From Chloroflexota bacterium (GTDB lineage: Bacteria > Chloroflexota > Limnocylindria > Limnocylindrales > CSP1-4), in contig JAKAMV010000167.1 in the NCBI GenBank assembly GCA_021812735.1, positions 1-13,653 on the forward strand: DNA of 13,653 nt, in the 5' to 3' direction. The translations under genes were made by a program, and so were the position numbers. This document shows positions 1-6,850 of this stretch, piece by piece. The notes under the pieces were generated by a model that saw only the letters and a list, made by a program, of their open reading frames with translations, was not told the DNA's origin and did not search any database. The stretch's first letter is position 1. Each line of letters starts with the position of its first letter.

Positions 1-165
1 TTCTACGACCTGCTGCCCCGCCTCCGGACGGTCGAGGTGCTTGCGCCGGCCGAGCTTCGCGGGCAGTTCGCCGCGGCCGGGCGGGCGCTGGCCGCGCGCT
101 ACGGGGCGCCGGCGGCGCGGTCATCGCCGCCGCGCCGCCGGGCCGCCGCGGATGGGCTCACCTGA
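1..165 (+). CDS. C-terminal end of a WYL-type transcriptional regulator (partial)
   Basis: Only the last 54 codons are in the window, ending at TGA 163-165. The peptide has the pattern FYDLLPRL..VEVLAPAELR..FAAAGRALAARYG, which resembles the C-terminal extension of HTH-WYL (YafY/DeoR-like) regulators, where a VL.P.ELR segment leads into a final helix ending in ALAARY. The complete WYL protein at 3325-4341 ends similarly ([20 protein letters not shown]). After that helix comes a low-complexity Arg/Ala/Pro tail. Neither the HTH nor the WYL core is visible, so the call rests on C-terminal resemblance only. Its stop overlaps the stop of the convergent small gene by 8 bp. Confidence 0.5.
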   Translation, partial: FYDLLPRLRTVEVLAPAELRGQFAAAGRALAARYGAPAARSSPPRRRAAADGLT

Positions 166-364
166 TCGTGGTCGCTGCCGGCTGAGCGGCACCGCGGGGC
201 GCGTCAGCTGCGTGCGCCGCCGCATCGTGGGCCGGGGAGGCAGGGGTCGTCAGCGCCGCCGCCTCGCCCTGCGCCGTCCGGCGGGCGGCACGCTCTCGGA
301 GCTGGCGCTGGATCGCCCGCTCGCGCTCGTCGATGACGGCCCGGGCCATCAGGATCTGCAGCAT
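158..364 (-). CDS. Small hypothetical protein (68 aa)
   Basis: The ATG at 364-362 is preceded by a good Shine-Dalgarno stretch (GGAGGGAG, followed by a short spacer), which is why this start is preferred over one 21 codons upstream. The N-terminal half (MLQILMARAVIDERERAIQRQ) is a charged amphipathic helix rich in Glu and Arg; the rest is Ala/Pro/Thr-rich and probably disordered. There is no signal peptide, membrane segment or cysteine. I do not recognise the family. It is convergent with the partial regulator at the left edge and divergent from the HAD gene. It could be a spurious high-GC reading frame, but the ribosome site and helical N-terminus favour a real gene. Confidence 0.45.
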   Translation of the reverse strand: MLQILMARAVIDERERAIQRQLRERAARRTAQGEAAALTTPASPAHDAAAHAADAPRGAAQPAATTIR

Positions 365-506
365 CTCGCTCCCTCCTCGGTGCGTCTGTCTCGACGTCAA
401 AGGTAGCTGTTGATCATGCCAGTTCATGTCAGGATTGCTCTGCCGGTCATGTCACCCGACCACGGCTGCTGACGCCGCGTTCACAGGCTGTTGACGCGAC
501 GCCCGA

Positions 507-518
507 TAGGATGGGCCC
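507..518 (+). promoter_or_regulatory. Candidate leaderless promoter (-10 TAGGAT) of the HAD gene
   Basis: TAGGAT lies at 507-512, exactly -12 to -7 from the A of the ATG at 519. This is the spacing expected when transcription starts at the start codon itself. No Shine-Dalgarno sequence precedes the ATG, which fits a leaderless mRNA as is common in actinobacteria. No good -35 hexamer is visible at the matching distance (TTCACA at 480-485 gives a 21-bp spacer), so the call rests on the -10 placement. The same TAGGATG-K-GCCC string precedes the GTG at 6272. Confidence 0.45.
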
Positions 519-1298
519 ATGATCCCGCCCAAGATCCGCAGCTGGCTCATCGACATGGACGGCGTGCTCGTCCACGAGGAGACGGCGATCCCGGGAGCCG
601 ACGCGTTCCTGGCCCGCCTCGGCGAGCTGAACATGCGGTTCCTCGTCATGACCAACAACTCCATCTACACGCCCCGGGACCTGTCTGCCCGCTTGCGGGC
701 GAGCGGCCTGGACGTGCCCGAGACCTCGATCTGGACGTCCGCGCTCGCCACCGCGCAGTTCCTCCGACTGCAGCGGCCGGGCGGCTCGGCGTTCGTCATC
801 GGCGAGGCGGGCCTCACCACGGCCCTCCACGACGCCGGCTACACGCTCACTGAGCGCGACCCGGACTACGTGGTCCTGGGCGAGACCCGCACGTACAGCT
901 TCGAGCGCGTCACGCGGGCGGTCCGCCTCGTGAGCGAGGGCGCCCGCTTCATCGCCACCAACCCGGACCCGACCGGGCCCACGTCGGACGGTCCGGTGCC
1001 CGCGACCGGCGCCGTGGCCACGCTGATCTCCACCGCCACCGGCGTGCAGCCGTACTTCGTGGGCAAGCCCAACCCGCTGATGGTGCGCAGCGCGCTCAAC
1101 GCTCTCGACACGCACTCCGAGGTGTCGGGCGTCATCGGCGACCGCATGGAGACCGACGTGAAGTCAGGGCTGGAGGCCGGCATGTTCACGGTGCTCGTGC
1201 TGACGGGCTCCACGGTGGCCGAGGAGGTGGGCCGCTACCCGTACCGGCCGTCGCTGGTCGTGGACTCCGTGGCCGAGCTGGCGGCGCACCTGGAGTAG
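519..1298 (+). CDS. HAD-IIA family hydrolase (NagD-like sugar-phosphatase)
   Basis: This 259-residue cytoplasmic protein carries the HAD phosphatase motifs in order: motif I DMDGVL at residues 12-17 (nucleophile Asp12, general acid/base Asp14), motif II TNN at 45-47, the motif III lysine in VGKPNP (Lys183), and motif IV GDRMETD at 207-213 (Mg2+-binding Asp208 and Asp213). The cap between motifs II and III includes IGEAGL and TNPD.T.P, typical of the IIA subclass (NagD, AraL, phosphoglycolate and p-nitrophenyl phosphatases). Length is normal for the family. It probably dephosphorylates small phosphorylated metabolites, but the exact substrate cannot be read from sequence. The ATG start is supported by a -10 element placed for leaderless expression. 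It is followed at once by a decayed monooxygenase remnant. Confidence 0.93.
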   Translation: MIPPKIRSWLIDMDGVLVHEETAIPGADAFLARLGELNMRFLVMTNNSIYTPRDLSARLRASGLDVPETSIWTSALATAQFLRLQRPGGSAFVIGEAGLTTALHDAGYTLTERDPDYVVLGETRTYSFERVTRAVRLVSEGARFIATNPDPTGPTSDGPVPATGAVATLISTATGVQPYFVGKPNPLMVRSALNALDTHSEVSGVIGDRMETDVKSGLEAGMFTVLVLTGSTVAEEVGRYPYRPSLVVDSVAELAAHLE

Positions 1299-1309
1299 GG
1301 AGGGCGCGA

Positions 1310-1471
1310 ACGGGACTCGGCTTCGGGCTGCTCTCGGCCCGACTCCGGCCCGGCGAGACGGACTGGACGCGTGCCTACGACGAGACGATCGGCCTCGCCG
1401 TGGAGGCGGAGCGGCTCGGTTTCGACGCGGTCTGGACCAGCGAGCACCACTTCGTCGACGCCCTCCTCAAC
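1310..1471 (+). pseudogene. Remnant of a luciferase-like (LLM-class) flavin monooxygenase, N-terminal fragment
   Basis: In the frame beginning ACG 1310 the peptide reads GLGFGLLSARLRPG, then AYDETIGLAVEAERLGFDAV, then WTSEHHFVD. This is the first strand and helix of LLM-class F420/FMN-dependent oxidoreductases, whose usual pattern is ..FGL..., AERLGFD.VW.SEHHF. A strong Shine-Dalgarno (AGGGAGGG, 1297-1304) stands just upstream, but the codon at the expected start distance is ACG, as if ATG had mutated. After SEHHFVD (ends 1459) the similarity stops, so about 50 of some 300 residues remain. The frame stays open to 3283, but only as an antisense shadow of the MFS gene. The call is a 5' gene fragment left by a recombination that joined it to the 3' flank of the MFS gene; the right boundary is approximate. 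Confidence 0.6.
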
Positions 1472-1484
1472 ACCGGTTCCACCC

Positions 1485-1509
1485 GTATCGTTGCACGGAC
1501 GCTTACGAT
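1485..1509. promoter_or_regulatory. Inverted-repeat site resembling the MFS/WYL promoter region
   Basis: GTATCGTT (1485-1492) and TACGAT (1504-1509) form an ATCGT..ACGAT inverted repeat just beyond the 3' end of the MFS gene. The same two blocks occur in the MFS/WYL intergenic promoter (GTATCGTT 3288-3295, TACGAT 3309-3314), with the inner spacing longer by 2 bp. It may be a second operator or a displaced promoter copy; a chance match is possible. Confidence 0.3.
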
Positions 1510-1511
1510 CA

Positions 1512-1543
1512 CGGGCGCCGGTGTCCGCGGCATCCGGCGCCCG
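1512..1543 (-). terminator. GC-rich hairpin, probable terminator of the MFS gene
   Basis: A perfect 10-bp stem, CGGGCGCCGG (1512-1521) with CCGGCGCCCG (1534-1543), encloses a 12-nt loop, starting 22 bp past the MFS stop codon. There is no U-run on either strand, as is usual for hairpin terminators in very GC-rich genomes, so termination is inferred from position and stability. Confidence 0.5.
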
Positions 1544-1564
1544 CGCCCAGGGACCGCGATCGGC

Positions 1565-3226
1565 TCAGGCGGCGGCAGCGTCCGCCTCGTCGCCCGACCA
1601 GGTCTCGACGACCGGCTCCGGGACGGCGGCGGCCGCGCCCTGTTCGCGGAACAGCAGCACCAGCCCGGCCGCGGCGAGCGCCGTGGCGATGCCGACGCTG
1701 AACGTGCTCGCGGTCGCGACCGAGAGGGCGGAGTGGACGCCCGAGGTGATCGCCGGGACGAGCGGCTCGACGACGGCCCGCAGCGAGACGGGCAGCGACG
1801 CGATGAACGAGACGCCGGTCCCGCCGACGCCGACCAGCGCGCCGCCGCCGTTGGCGACGAGTGCACCGGCGACCTGGGGCGGGACGCCGGCCACGCCCAT
1901 CGCGCTGGGCAGCTCGCGCGCAAGCGAGCCCGCGAACAGGGTTCCCGAGACGGCGAGGCCCACGGTGCCGCCGATCTGCTGGAAGAATGTGAGGCTGCTC
2001 GACGCCGACCCGAGCTGCCGGATCGGCACGCTGGCCTGCACGACGAGCGGGAACACCGAGAACACCGGGCCCATGCCCAGGCCGGTCACGACCATCGCGA
2101 GCCACAACAGCGGCAGCGGCGTGTCCGCCCGCAGCTGCGTGAGCATCGCGAGGCCGCCGGCCAGCAGCAGCAGCGCCCCGAAGCTGAGGGCCTTGTGCCG
2201 GCCGGTCCGCGCGATGACCTGGCCGGACGCCACCGCCGCGACGATGACGCCTGCCAGCAGGGGCAGCATCTCGTAGCCGGAGACCGTCGCCGACGCGCCG
2301 CCGACGACTTGGAACCAGCGCGGCAGGAACACCGCTGCGGCGAGGTAGCCGCTCATGGCGAGGAAGACCGACAGCACCGAGACCGAGAACGCGCGGATCC
2401 GGAACAGTCCGAGCGGGACGATGGGCTCCGCCGTCCGCGCCTCGACGGCCACGAAGGCCGCCAGCACGAGCAGCCCGAGGCCGATGAGGCCGCCGACCGC
2501 GGGATCGGCCCAGTCAGCCGACGCCTTGTTGGACAGGCCGACCAGGATCGGCACGAGCGCGGCCGTGAACAGGCCGGCGCCGAGGTAGTCGATGCGCGGC
2601 CGGGGGCCCGACGCTTGGTAGGCGGGCAGATAGCGCCGAACGGTCACGAGCACGAACGCGCCGACCGGCAGGTTGACGAAGAACACCCAGTGCCAGCCGA
2701 CGGTGTCGGTCAGCAGGCCCCCGATGCCCGGCCCGAGCAGGCTTGCCAGCCCGAAGACCGCGCCGAACAGGCCCTGGTAGCGGCCACGCTCAGTCGGGGC
2801 GAACAGGTCGCCGATCGTCGCGATGGCGATGGGGAACAGGGCGCCCGCGCCGAGGCCCTGCACGCCGCGGGCGGCGACGAGCTGCCACATCTCGCGCGAG
2901 AAGCCCGAGAGCATCGAGCCGACCATGAACACGCCGACGCCGAGCAGGAACACCGGGCGCCGACCGATGAGGTCCGACACCCTGCCGTACAGCGGGCCGC
3001 TGATCGTGGAGGTCAGCAGGTAGGCCGTGAAGGCCCAGGTGTAGAGGCTGTTGCCCCCGAGGTCCGTGATGATCCTGGGGAGAGCCGTCCCCACCACGGT
3101 CTGGTCGAGCGCCGCGAGGAACACGCCGACCATGACCGCGCCGAGGACGCGCATGCGGACGGGGTGGGGGAGCGCGACCGGCGGCTGATCCGCCGATCCG
3201 AGCCCTGTCTGCACCGCTTGGGACAC
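1565..3226 (-). CDS. MFS drug exporter, DHA2 family (EmrB/QacA type, 14 TM)
   Basis: This inner-membrane proton-coupled exporter has about 553 residues and around 14 hydrophobic segments, the DHA2 arrangement. Near the N-terminus is LDQTVVGTALPRI, the DHA2 motif in TM1 with the conserved Asp. Next come the motif A loop GRVSDLIGRRP after TM2, QGLGAGALFP, LLGPGIGGLL (motif C, antiporter type), and WHWVFFVNLPVG, typical of EmrB/QacA members. The start is placed at GTG 3226-3224 because AGAGG lies 8 nt upstream; a GTG three codons earlier (3235) has no usable ribosome site. It is divergent from a WYL regulator, a classic local-regulator pairing that suggests inducible efflux of a toxic compound. 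Substrate is unknown. A hairpin follows the stop. Confidence 0.93.
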   Translation of the reverse strand: MSQAVQTGLGSADQPPVALPHPVRMRVLGAVMVGVFLAALDQTVVGTALPRIITDLGGNSLYTWAFTAYLLTSTISGPLYGRVSDLIGRRPVFLLGVGVFMVGSMLSGFSREMWQLVAARGVQGLGAGALFPIAIATIGDLFAPTERGRYQGLFGAVFGLASLLGPGIGGLLTDTVGWHWVFFVNLPVGAFVLVTVRRYLPAYQASGPRPRIDYLGAGLFTAALVPILVGLSNKASADWADPAVGGLIGLGLLVLAAFVAVEARTAEPIVPLGLFRIRAFSVSVLSVFLAMSGYLAAAVFLPRWFQVVGGASATVSGYEMLPLLAGVIVAAVASGQVIARTGRHKALSFGALLLLAGGLAMLTQLRADTPLPLLWLAMVVTGLGMGPVFSVFPLVVQASVPIRQLGSASSSLTFFQQIGGTVGLAVSGTLFAGSLARELPSAMGVAGVPPQVAGALVANGGGALVGVGGTGVSFIASLPVSLRAVVEPLVPAITSGVHSALSVATASTFSVGIATALAAAGLVLLFREQGAAAAVPEPVVETWSGDEADAAAA

Positions 3227-3235
3227 GAGCGACAC

Positions 3236-3324
3236 CTCTGCTTCGCGATTTCGTTGACGGTGCCGAGTCTGGCGGGTAAATAGGCTTGTATCGTTCCTAA
3301 TGCATCGCTACGATCCGCGACGTC
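3236..3324. promoter_or_regulatory. Divergent promoter/operator region between MFS exporter and WYL regulator
   Basis: For the regulator there is a good promoter: TTGTAT (3286-3291), a 17-bp spacer, and TACGAT (3309-3314), giving a start around 3320 and a nearly leaderless message beginning at ATG 3325. The -10 is embedded in the palindrome ATCGCTACGAT (3304-3314), and a wider ATCGT (3290-3294)/ACGAT (3310-3314) inverted repeat spans the promoter. Both are plausible operators for autoregulation by the WYL protein. A minus-strand promoter for the exporter is not obvious. Confidence 0.55.
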
Positions 3325-4341
3325 ATGAGCACCTCCTCACGGCTCCTCCGGCTGCTCTCGCTGCTCCAGACGCCGCGCGACTGGACGGGCGCCGAGCTCG
3401 CCGACCGGCTGGAGGTCAGCGCGCGCACCATCCGCAGCGACATTGAGCGGCTGCGCGCGCTGGGCTACCCGGTGCACGCGACCCGTGGCGCGATCGGCGG
3501 CTATCGGCTGGAGGCCGGCACGTCGATGCCGCCCCTGCTGCTCGAGGATGATGAGGCGGTCGCCGTGGCCCTCGGCCTGCGGACGGCGACGGCGGGAGCC
3601 GGGGCCGGGATCGGCGAGAGCTCCCTGCGCGCGCTTGCCAAGCTCGAGCAGGTCCTGCCGCCGCGCCTGCGCCGCCAGGTCGCGACGCTCCAGGACGTCA
3701 CGGTGCTCGCGCACCGGCGCACGGCGGCCACGGCCGCTGACCCGGCGGTCCTCACCGAGCTGGCGCGCCTCGCCCGCGAGCGGTTCAGCGTCCGGTTCGA
3801 CTACTCGGACCGGCGGGCGACTGCGTCACGGCGGCGCGTGGAGCCCTACCGCGTCGTCCACGCCGGCGCCCGCTGGTATCTGGTGGCCTGGGACCTCGAC
3901 CGCAGCGACTGGCGGACCTTCCGCGTCGACCGTGTCGCGTCAACCCTCTCAGCCGCCGCCCGGTTCCCGCCGCGACCGCTCACCGATGCCGACGTGGAGG
4001 CGCTGGTCACGCGCGGGATCCCGCCCGAAGCGCGCGCACACCAGGCGCGGGTGATCGTGGCCGCTCCGGCCCAGGAGCTCGCCGACCGCTTCGGGCCGTG
4101 GCTCGGGCCGGTCACGGAGCTCAATCCCGGGAGCTGCGCGGTGACGATCGGCGCCGATCGCGTCGAGGACCTCGCGCTGTGGCTCGGCCGCCTCGGCGCC
4201 GACTTCACCGTGGACGGTCCCCCGGAGCTGCTCGCGATCCTGGGCGTGCTCGCCGACCGGTACGCAGCCGCCGTCGCGCGCTCCGCTGCACCACGCGTGA
4301 CGCTTACCCCCGCGCCTGGAGCTTCGCCCAGGTGTCCTTGA
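3325..4341 (+). CDS. HTH-WYL domain transcriptional regulator (YafY/PafC-like)
   Basis: The 338-residue protein has an N-terminal winged helix-turn-helix of the HTH_11/DeoR type (about residues 6-62, recognition helix [17 protein letters not shown], wing GGYRL). A linker helix region follows, then a WYL domain at about 145-215 with RFDYSD, VEPYRVV and the diagnostic W-Y-L at 184-186 ([10 protein letters not shown]). A WCX-type C-terminal extension ends in the [16 protein letters not shown] helix. WYL domains are thought to bind ligands, often nucleotides or nucleic acids, and control the attached HTH. It is divergent from the MFS exporter across an 89-bp region with palindromes and probably represses that gene and itself. 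Its 3' end overlaps the 3' end of glnS by 38 bp on the opposite strand. The ATG start is set by the upstream -35/-10. Confidence 0.92.
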   Translation: MSTSSRLLRLLSLLQTPRDWTGAELADRLEVSARTIRSDIERLRALGYPVHATRGAIGGYRLEAGTSMPPLLLEDDEAVAVALGLRTATAGAGAGIGESSLRALAKLEQVLPPRLRRQVATLQDVTVLAHRRTAATAADPAVLTELARLARERFSVRFDYSDRRATASRRRVEPYRVVHAGARWYLVAWDLDRSDWRTFRVDRVASTLSAAARFPPRPLTDADVEALVTRGIPPEARAHQARVIVAAPAQELADRFGPWLGPVTELNPGSCAVTIGADRVEDLALWLGRLGADFTVDGPPELLAILGVLADRYAAAVARSAAPRVTLTPAPGASPRCP

Positions 4342-5998
4342 GGGTCAGCGTCCGATTGAACACGAGCGCCCCGGGCCGGGAGTCGGTGTCCGCGCAGAAG
4401 TAGCCGAGCCGCTCGAACTGGACCGTCTCGCCCGGCTTGGCGGCCGCCAGCGCCGGCTCGACGAATCCGTGGACGACCGTCTCGGACGCGGGGTTGAGGT
4501 CGTCGAGCAGGTCGCGGCCGTCGGCGCCCGGGTCGGGGCGGGTGAACAGGTAGTCGTAGAGCCGGATCTCGGCTGGCACCGCGTGCGCCACGGACACCCA
4601 GTGGAGCGTCGCCTTCGGACGCCGGCCGTCGGGCGAGTCGCCGCCCCGCGTCGCCGGGTCGTAGGAGCAGCGGAGCTCCACGACCCTGCCGCCGGCGTCC
4701 TTGACCACCTCGTCGCACGTGACGAAGTACGCGTTCCGCAGCCGCACCTCGCGCCCCGGCGCCAGGCGGAAGAACTTGGGCGCCGGCTCCTCCATGAAGT
4801 CGTCCCGCTCGATCCACAGCTCGCGCGAGAACGCGACCGGTCGCTCCCCGGCCGACGGGTCCTCGGGGTTGTTGACCACCTCCATGGTCTCGACCTGGCT
4901 GGCGGGGAAGTTCGTGATCACGACCTTGAGCGGGTCGAGTACGCCGAACCGCCGCGGCGCCGTGCGGTTGAGGACGTCGCGCACGCAGTGCTCGAGCAGT
5001 GCCATCTCGTGGGTGGAGTCGGCTCTGGCCACGCCGACCTCGGTCGCGAAGTCGCGGATGCCCTCGGCGGGGAAGCCGCGCCGGCGCAGGCCCGAGATCG
5101 TGGGCATGCGCGGGTCGTCCCAGCCCCGGACGCGGCCCTCGTTCACGAGCCGCAGCAGGAACCGCTTCGAGAGCACCGTGTAGGTGAGCGAGAGCCGCGC
5201 GAACTCGTACTGGTGCGGCACATGCGGGACGGGCAGGTGCTCGATCAGCCAGTCGTACAGCGGCCGGTGGACGTCGAACTCGAGCGTGCAGATCGAGTGC
5301 GTCACGCCCTCGATCGCGTCGCTCTGACCGTGCGCGTAGTCGTAGGTGGGGTAGATGCACCACGCGTCACCCGTCCGCGGGTGGCTGGCGTGGACGATGC
5401 GGTAGAGGACGGGGTCGCGCAGGTTGATGTTGGGCGAGGCCATGTCGATTTTGGCCCGCAGGACCCGGGCCCCGTTGGGGAACTCGCCGGCGCGCATCCG
5501 CGCGAACAGGTCGAGGTTCTCCTCGACGCTTCGGTCGCGGTGCGGCGAGTTGACGCCCGGCTCCGTGAGCGTGCCGCGCGTCTCCCGGATCTCGTCGGCC
5601 GACAGGTCGTCGACGAAGGCGTCGCCGTTCCGGATGAGGTGCAGCGCCCACTCGTAGAGCGTCTCGAAGTAGTCCGAGGCGTGGAACAGGTTGTCCCCCC
5701 AGTCGAACCCGAGCCAGCGGACGTCTGCCTGGATCGCGTCGAGGTACTCCTGCTCTTCCTTGACCGGGTTGGTGTCGTCGAAGCGCAGGTTGCAGTGCCC
5801 GCCGAACTCGGCCGCGACGCCGAAGTTGAGGCAGATCGACTTGGCGTGGCCGATGTGGAGGTAGCCGTTGGGCTCGGGCGGGAACCGGGTCACCGGCACC
5901 CTGATCCGGCCGGCGGCGATGTCGGCGGCCACGATGTCGCGGATGAAGTCGCGGCGGTCGGGGGCGGCGGGGGCGGGCTCGGTGTCTGGTTCGCTCAT
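4304..5998 (-). CDS. glnS: Glutaminyl-tRNA synthetase (GlnRS)
   Basis: A class I aminoacyl-tRNA synthetase of 564 residues, full length for bacterial GlnRS, which attaches glutamine to tRNA-Gln in the cytoplasm. Visible landmarks are [18 protein letters not shown] (HIGH at 48-51), FDDTNP at 73-78, [14 protein letters not shown] at 211-224 (amino-acid pocket; the Cys and Tyr pattern separates GlnRS from GluRS), and VLSKR at 275-279 (KMSKS equivalent). The C-terminal anticodon-binding beta-barrels carry NFPAS.VE and DTW. The ATG follows AGGAG with a 7-nt spacer. A tRNA-Gln(CUG)-like gene sits 70 bp upstream on the same strand, so the two may be co-transcribed. GlnRS is sporadic in high-GC Gram-positives, many of which use Glu-tRNA-Gln amidotransferase instead; acquisition by transfer is a reasonable inference. 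Confidence 0.97.
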   Translation of the reverse strand: MSEPDTEPAPAAPDRRDFIRDIVAADIAAGRIRVPVTRFPPEPNGYLHIGHAKSICLNFGVAAEFGGHCNLRFDDTNPVKEEQEYLDAIQADVRWLGFDWGDNLFHASDYFETLYEWALHLIRNGDAFVDDLSADEIRETRGTLTEPGVNSPHRDRSVEENLDLFARMRAGEFPNGARVLRAKIDMASPNINLRDPVLYRIVHASHPRTGDAWCIYPTYDYAHGQSDAIEGVTHSICTLEFDVHRPLYDWLIEHLPVPHVPHQYEFARLSLTYTVLSKRFLLRLVNEGRVRGWDDPRMPTISGLRRRGFPAEGIRDFATEVGVARADSTHEMALLEHCVRDVLNRTAPRRFGVLDPLKVVITNFPASQVETMEVVNNPEDPSAGERPVAFSRELWIERDDFMEEPAPKFFRLAPGREVRLRNAYFVTCDEVVKDAGGRVVELRCSYDPATRGGDSPDGRRPKATLHWVSVAHAVPAEIRLYDYLFTRPDPGADGRDLLDDLNPASETVVHGFVEPALAAAKPGETVQFERLGYFCADTDSRPGALVFNRTLTLKDTWAKLQARG

Positions 5999-6068
5999 GC
6001 GGCGGCTCCTGCTACTGGTCGGGGAGGAGTCGCGTCACGCGCCGGGCGCACCACACTCCGACGGGAGT

Positions 6069-6142
6069 TGGCTGACGCGCCGGGATTCGAACCGCGGCCC
6101 TCCCGGCTCAGCACCGGGTGCTCGTCCATGAGCCACGCATCA
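6069..6142 (-). tRNA. tRNA-Gln (anticodon CUG), atypical, possibly degenerate
   Basis: The minus strand folds as a tRNA with encoded CCA. The acceptor TGATGCG pairs with CGCGTCA (one G-U), and the discriminator is G73. The D-arm is GCTC/GAGC, and the anticodon stem CCCGG/CCGGG encloses TGCTGAG, so the anticodon is CTG (6111-6109). The variable loop has 5 nt, and the T loop is TTCGAAT. The U1-A72 pair and G73 match known GlnRS identity elements. Odd features are G instead of the near-universal U at position 33, a short D loop, and two mismatches in the T stem (CGCGG against CCCGG). These cast doubt on function, so it may be a pseudo-tRNA. It lies just upstream of glnS on the same strand. Confidence 0.65.
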
Positions 6143-6211
6143 GCGACCTGGCCGCAAGTCTAGCGCAGCCGTGCGGGCGGCCTGTGCGCTCGGCGACGGT
6201 GCGCCACGTCC

Positions 6212-6258
6212 CTGACATATACGTATACTCATACTCATACCGCCCTGAACCAAGGAGG
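6212..6258 (+). promoter_or_regulatory. Promoter/operator with AT palindrome and ATACTC repeats, plus Shine-Dalgarno
   Basis: This is an AT-rich patch in GC-rich surroundings. It has the 10-bp palindrome TATACGTATA (6218-6227) running into tandem ATACTC (6225-6230, 6231-6236, partial ATAC 6237-6240). TATACT (6224-6229) is a good -10 hexamer, and AAGGAGG (6252-6258) is a strong Shine-Dalgarno 7 nt before GTG 6266. Short tandem repeats overlapping a promoter are typical operators of ribbon-helix-helix proteins, and the next gene begins with such a fold, so autoregulation is inferred. Confidence 0.5.
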
Positions 6259-6265
6259 CTAGGAT

Positions 6266-6799
6266 GTGCCCGTGCCGAACAAGACGATCTACGTGTCCGA
6301 CGGCGACCTGCCGCTCTTCGCTCGCGCGCAGGAGCTCGCCGGCGGCAACCTCTCGTCCGCGATCTCGAGGGCGCTGCGCCGCTGGGTCGACACCGCAGAG
6401 GGCCTGGGGGGCGGGTTCGAGGAGATCACCGTCAGGGTGGGTCTCGGGGCCGGTCGAAAGGTCCGCTTCGTCGGCGTGCTCGTGGGCGAGTGGATGGACA
6501 CTCGAGCCGGCCGGGGCGGCATGGCTGACGCCTACCACGTCTATCGCGGCCGGACCGGCAAGTTCGTGGTCCACGTCGAGCGGAGCCCCGAGTGGTGGGC
6601 AGTCGACGCCGAGGGCAAGCCAGCCGGCTGGCGAGCATGGGTCGGCGTGGGCGACATCCGGTACGGCTCGGGGCCCAAGGAGTCAACGCTCGAGGTGGTG
6701 GACGTGCTCGAGCAGCTGCGCGACAAGATCCCCCCGGAGCTCTTCGACATGGTCGAGCGGACGACCCGCCAGCCGACCGTGGAGGAGCTCGACATCTAG
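6266..6799 (+). CDS. EXLDI family protein, ribbon-helix-helix-like N-terminus
   Basis: A 177-residue protein beginning (MP)VPNKTIYVSDGDLPLFARA and ending in VEELDI. The C-terminal E-x-L-D-I signature and the NKTIYV start match the uncharacterised EXLDI family. The first 45 residues (strand KTIYV, then two helices ending AISRALRRWVD) look like an Arc/MetJ-type ribbon-helix-helix DNA-binding domain. The middle part (EITVRVG, KVRFVGVLVGEW, YHVYRGRTGKFVVHVER) looks beta-rich and could sense a ligand. The start at GTG 6266 is best for the Shine-Dalgarno; GTG 6272 gives the family-typical MPNKTIYV and has TAGGAT at -12 to -7. It precedes a DrrAB-type exporter by 51 bp and probably regulates it. Function in the family is not established. 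Confidence 0.85.
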   Translation: MPVPNKTIYVSDGDLPLFARAQELAGGNLSSAISRALRRWVDTAEGLGGGFEEITVRVGLGAGRKVRFVGVLVGEWMDTRAGRGGMADAYHVYRGRTGKFVVHVERSPEWWAVDAEGKPAGWRAWVGVGDIRYGSGPKESTLEVVDVLEQLRDKIPPELFDMVERTTRQPTVEELDI

Positions 6800-6850
6800 C
6801 CGGTCCGGCGCCGTACACGGCACCACGTCCGCAGCGCCGGGAGCCGTCCG

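Noticed and set aside
1400..3283. Very long plus-strand open frame (over 600 codons)
   Set aside because: Beyond the short LLM fragment it is an Arg/Glu/Asp/His-rich low-complexity translation lying antisense to a clear 14-TM exporter, the typical shadow in GC-rich DNA.
3846..5363. Long minus-strand frame over the regulator and glnS
   Set aside because: It is out of frame with glnS and antisense to the WYL gene, with Arg/Ala-rich composition and no fold pattern.
4469..6163. Plus-strand frame of 564 codons opposite glnS
   Set aside because: An antisense shadow of the GlnRS gene, rich in Val/Arg/Glu/His with no domain.
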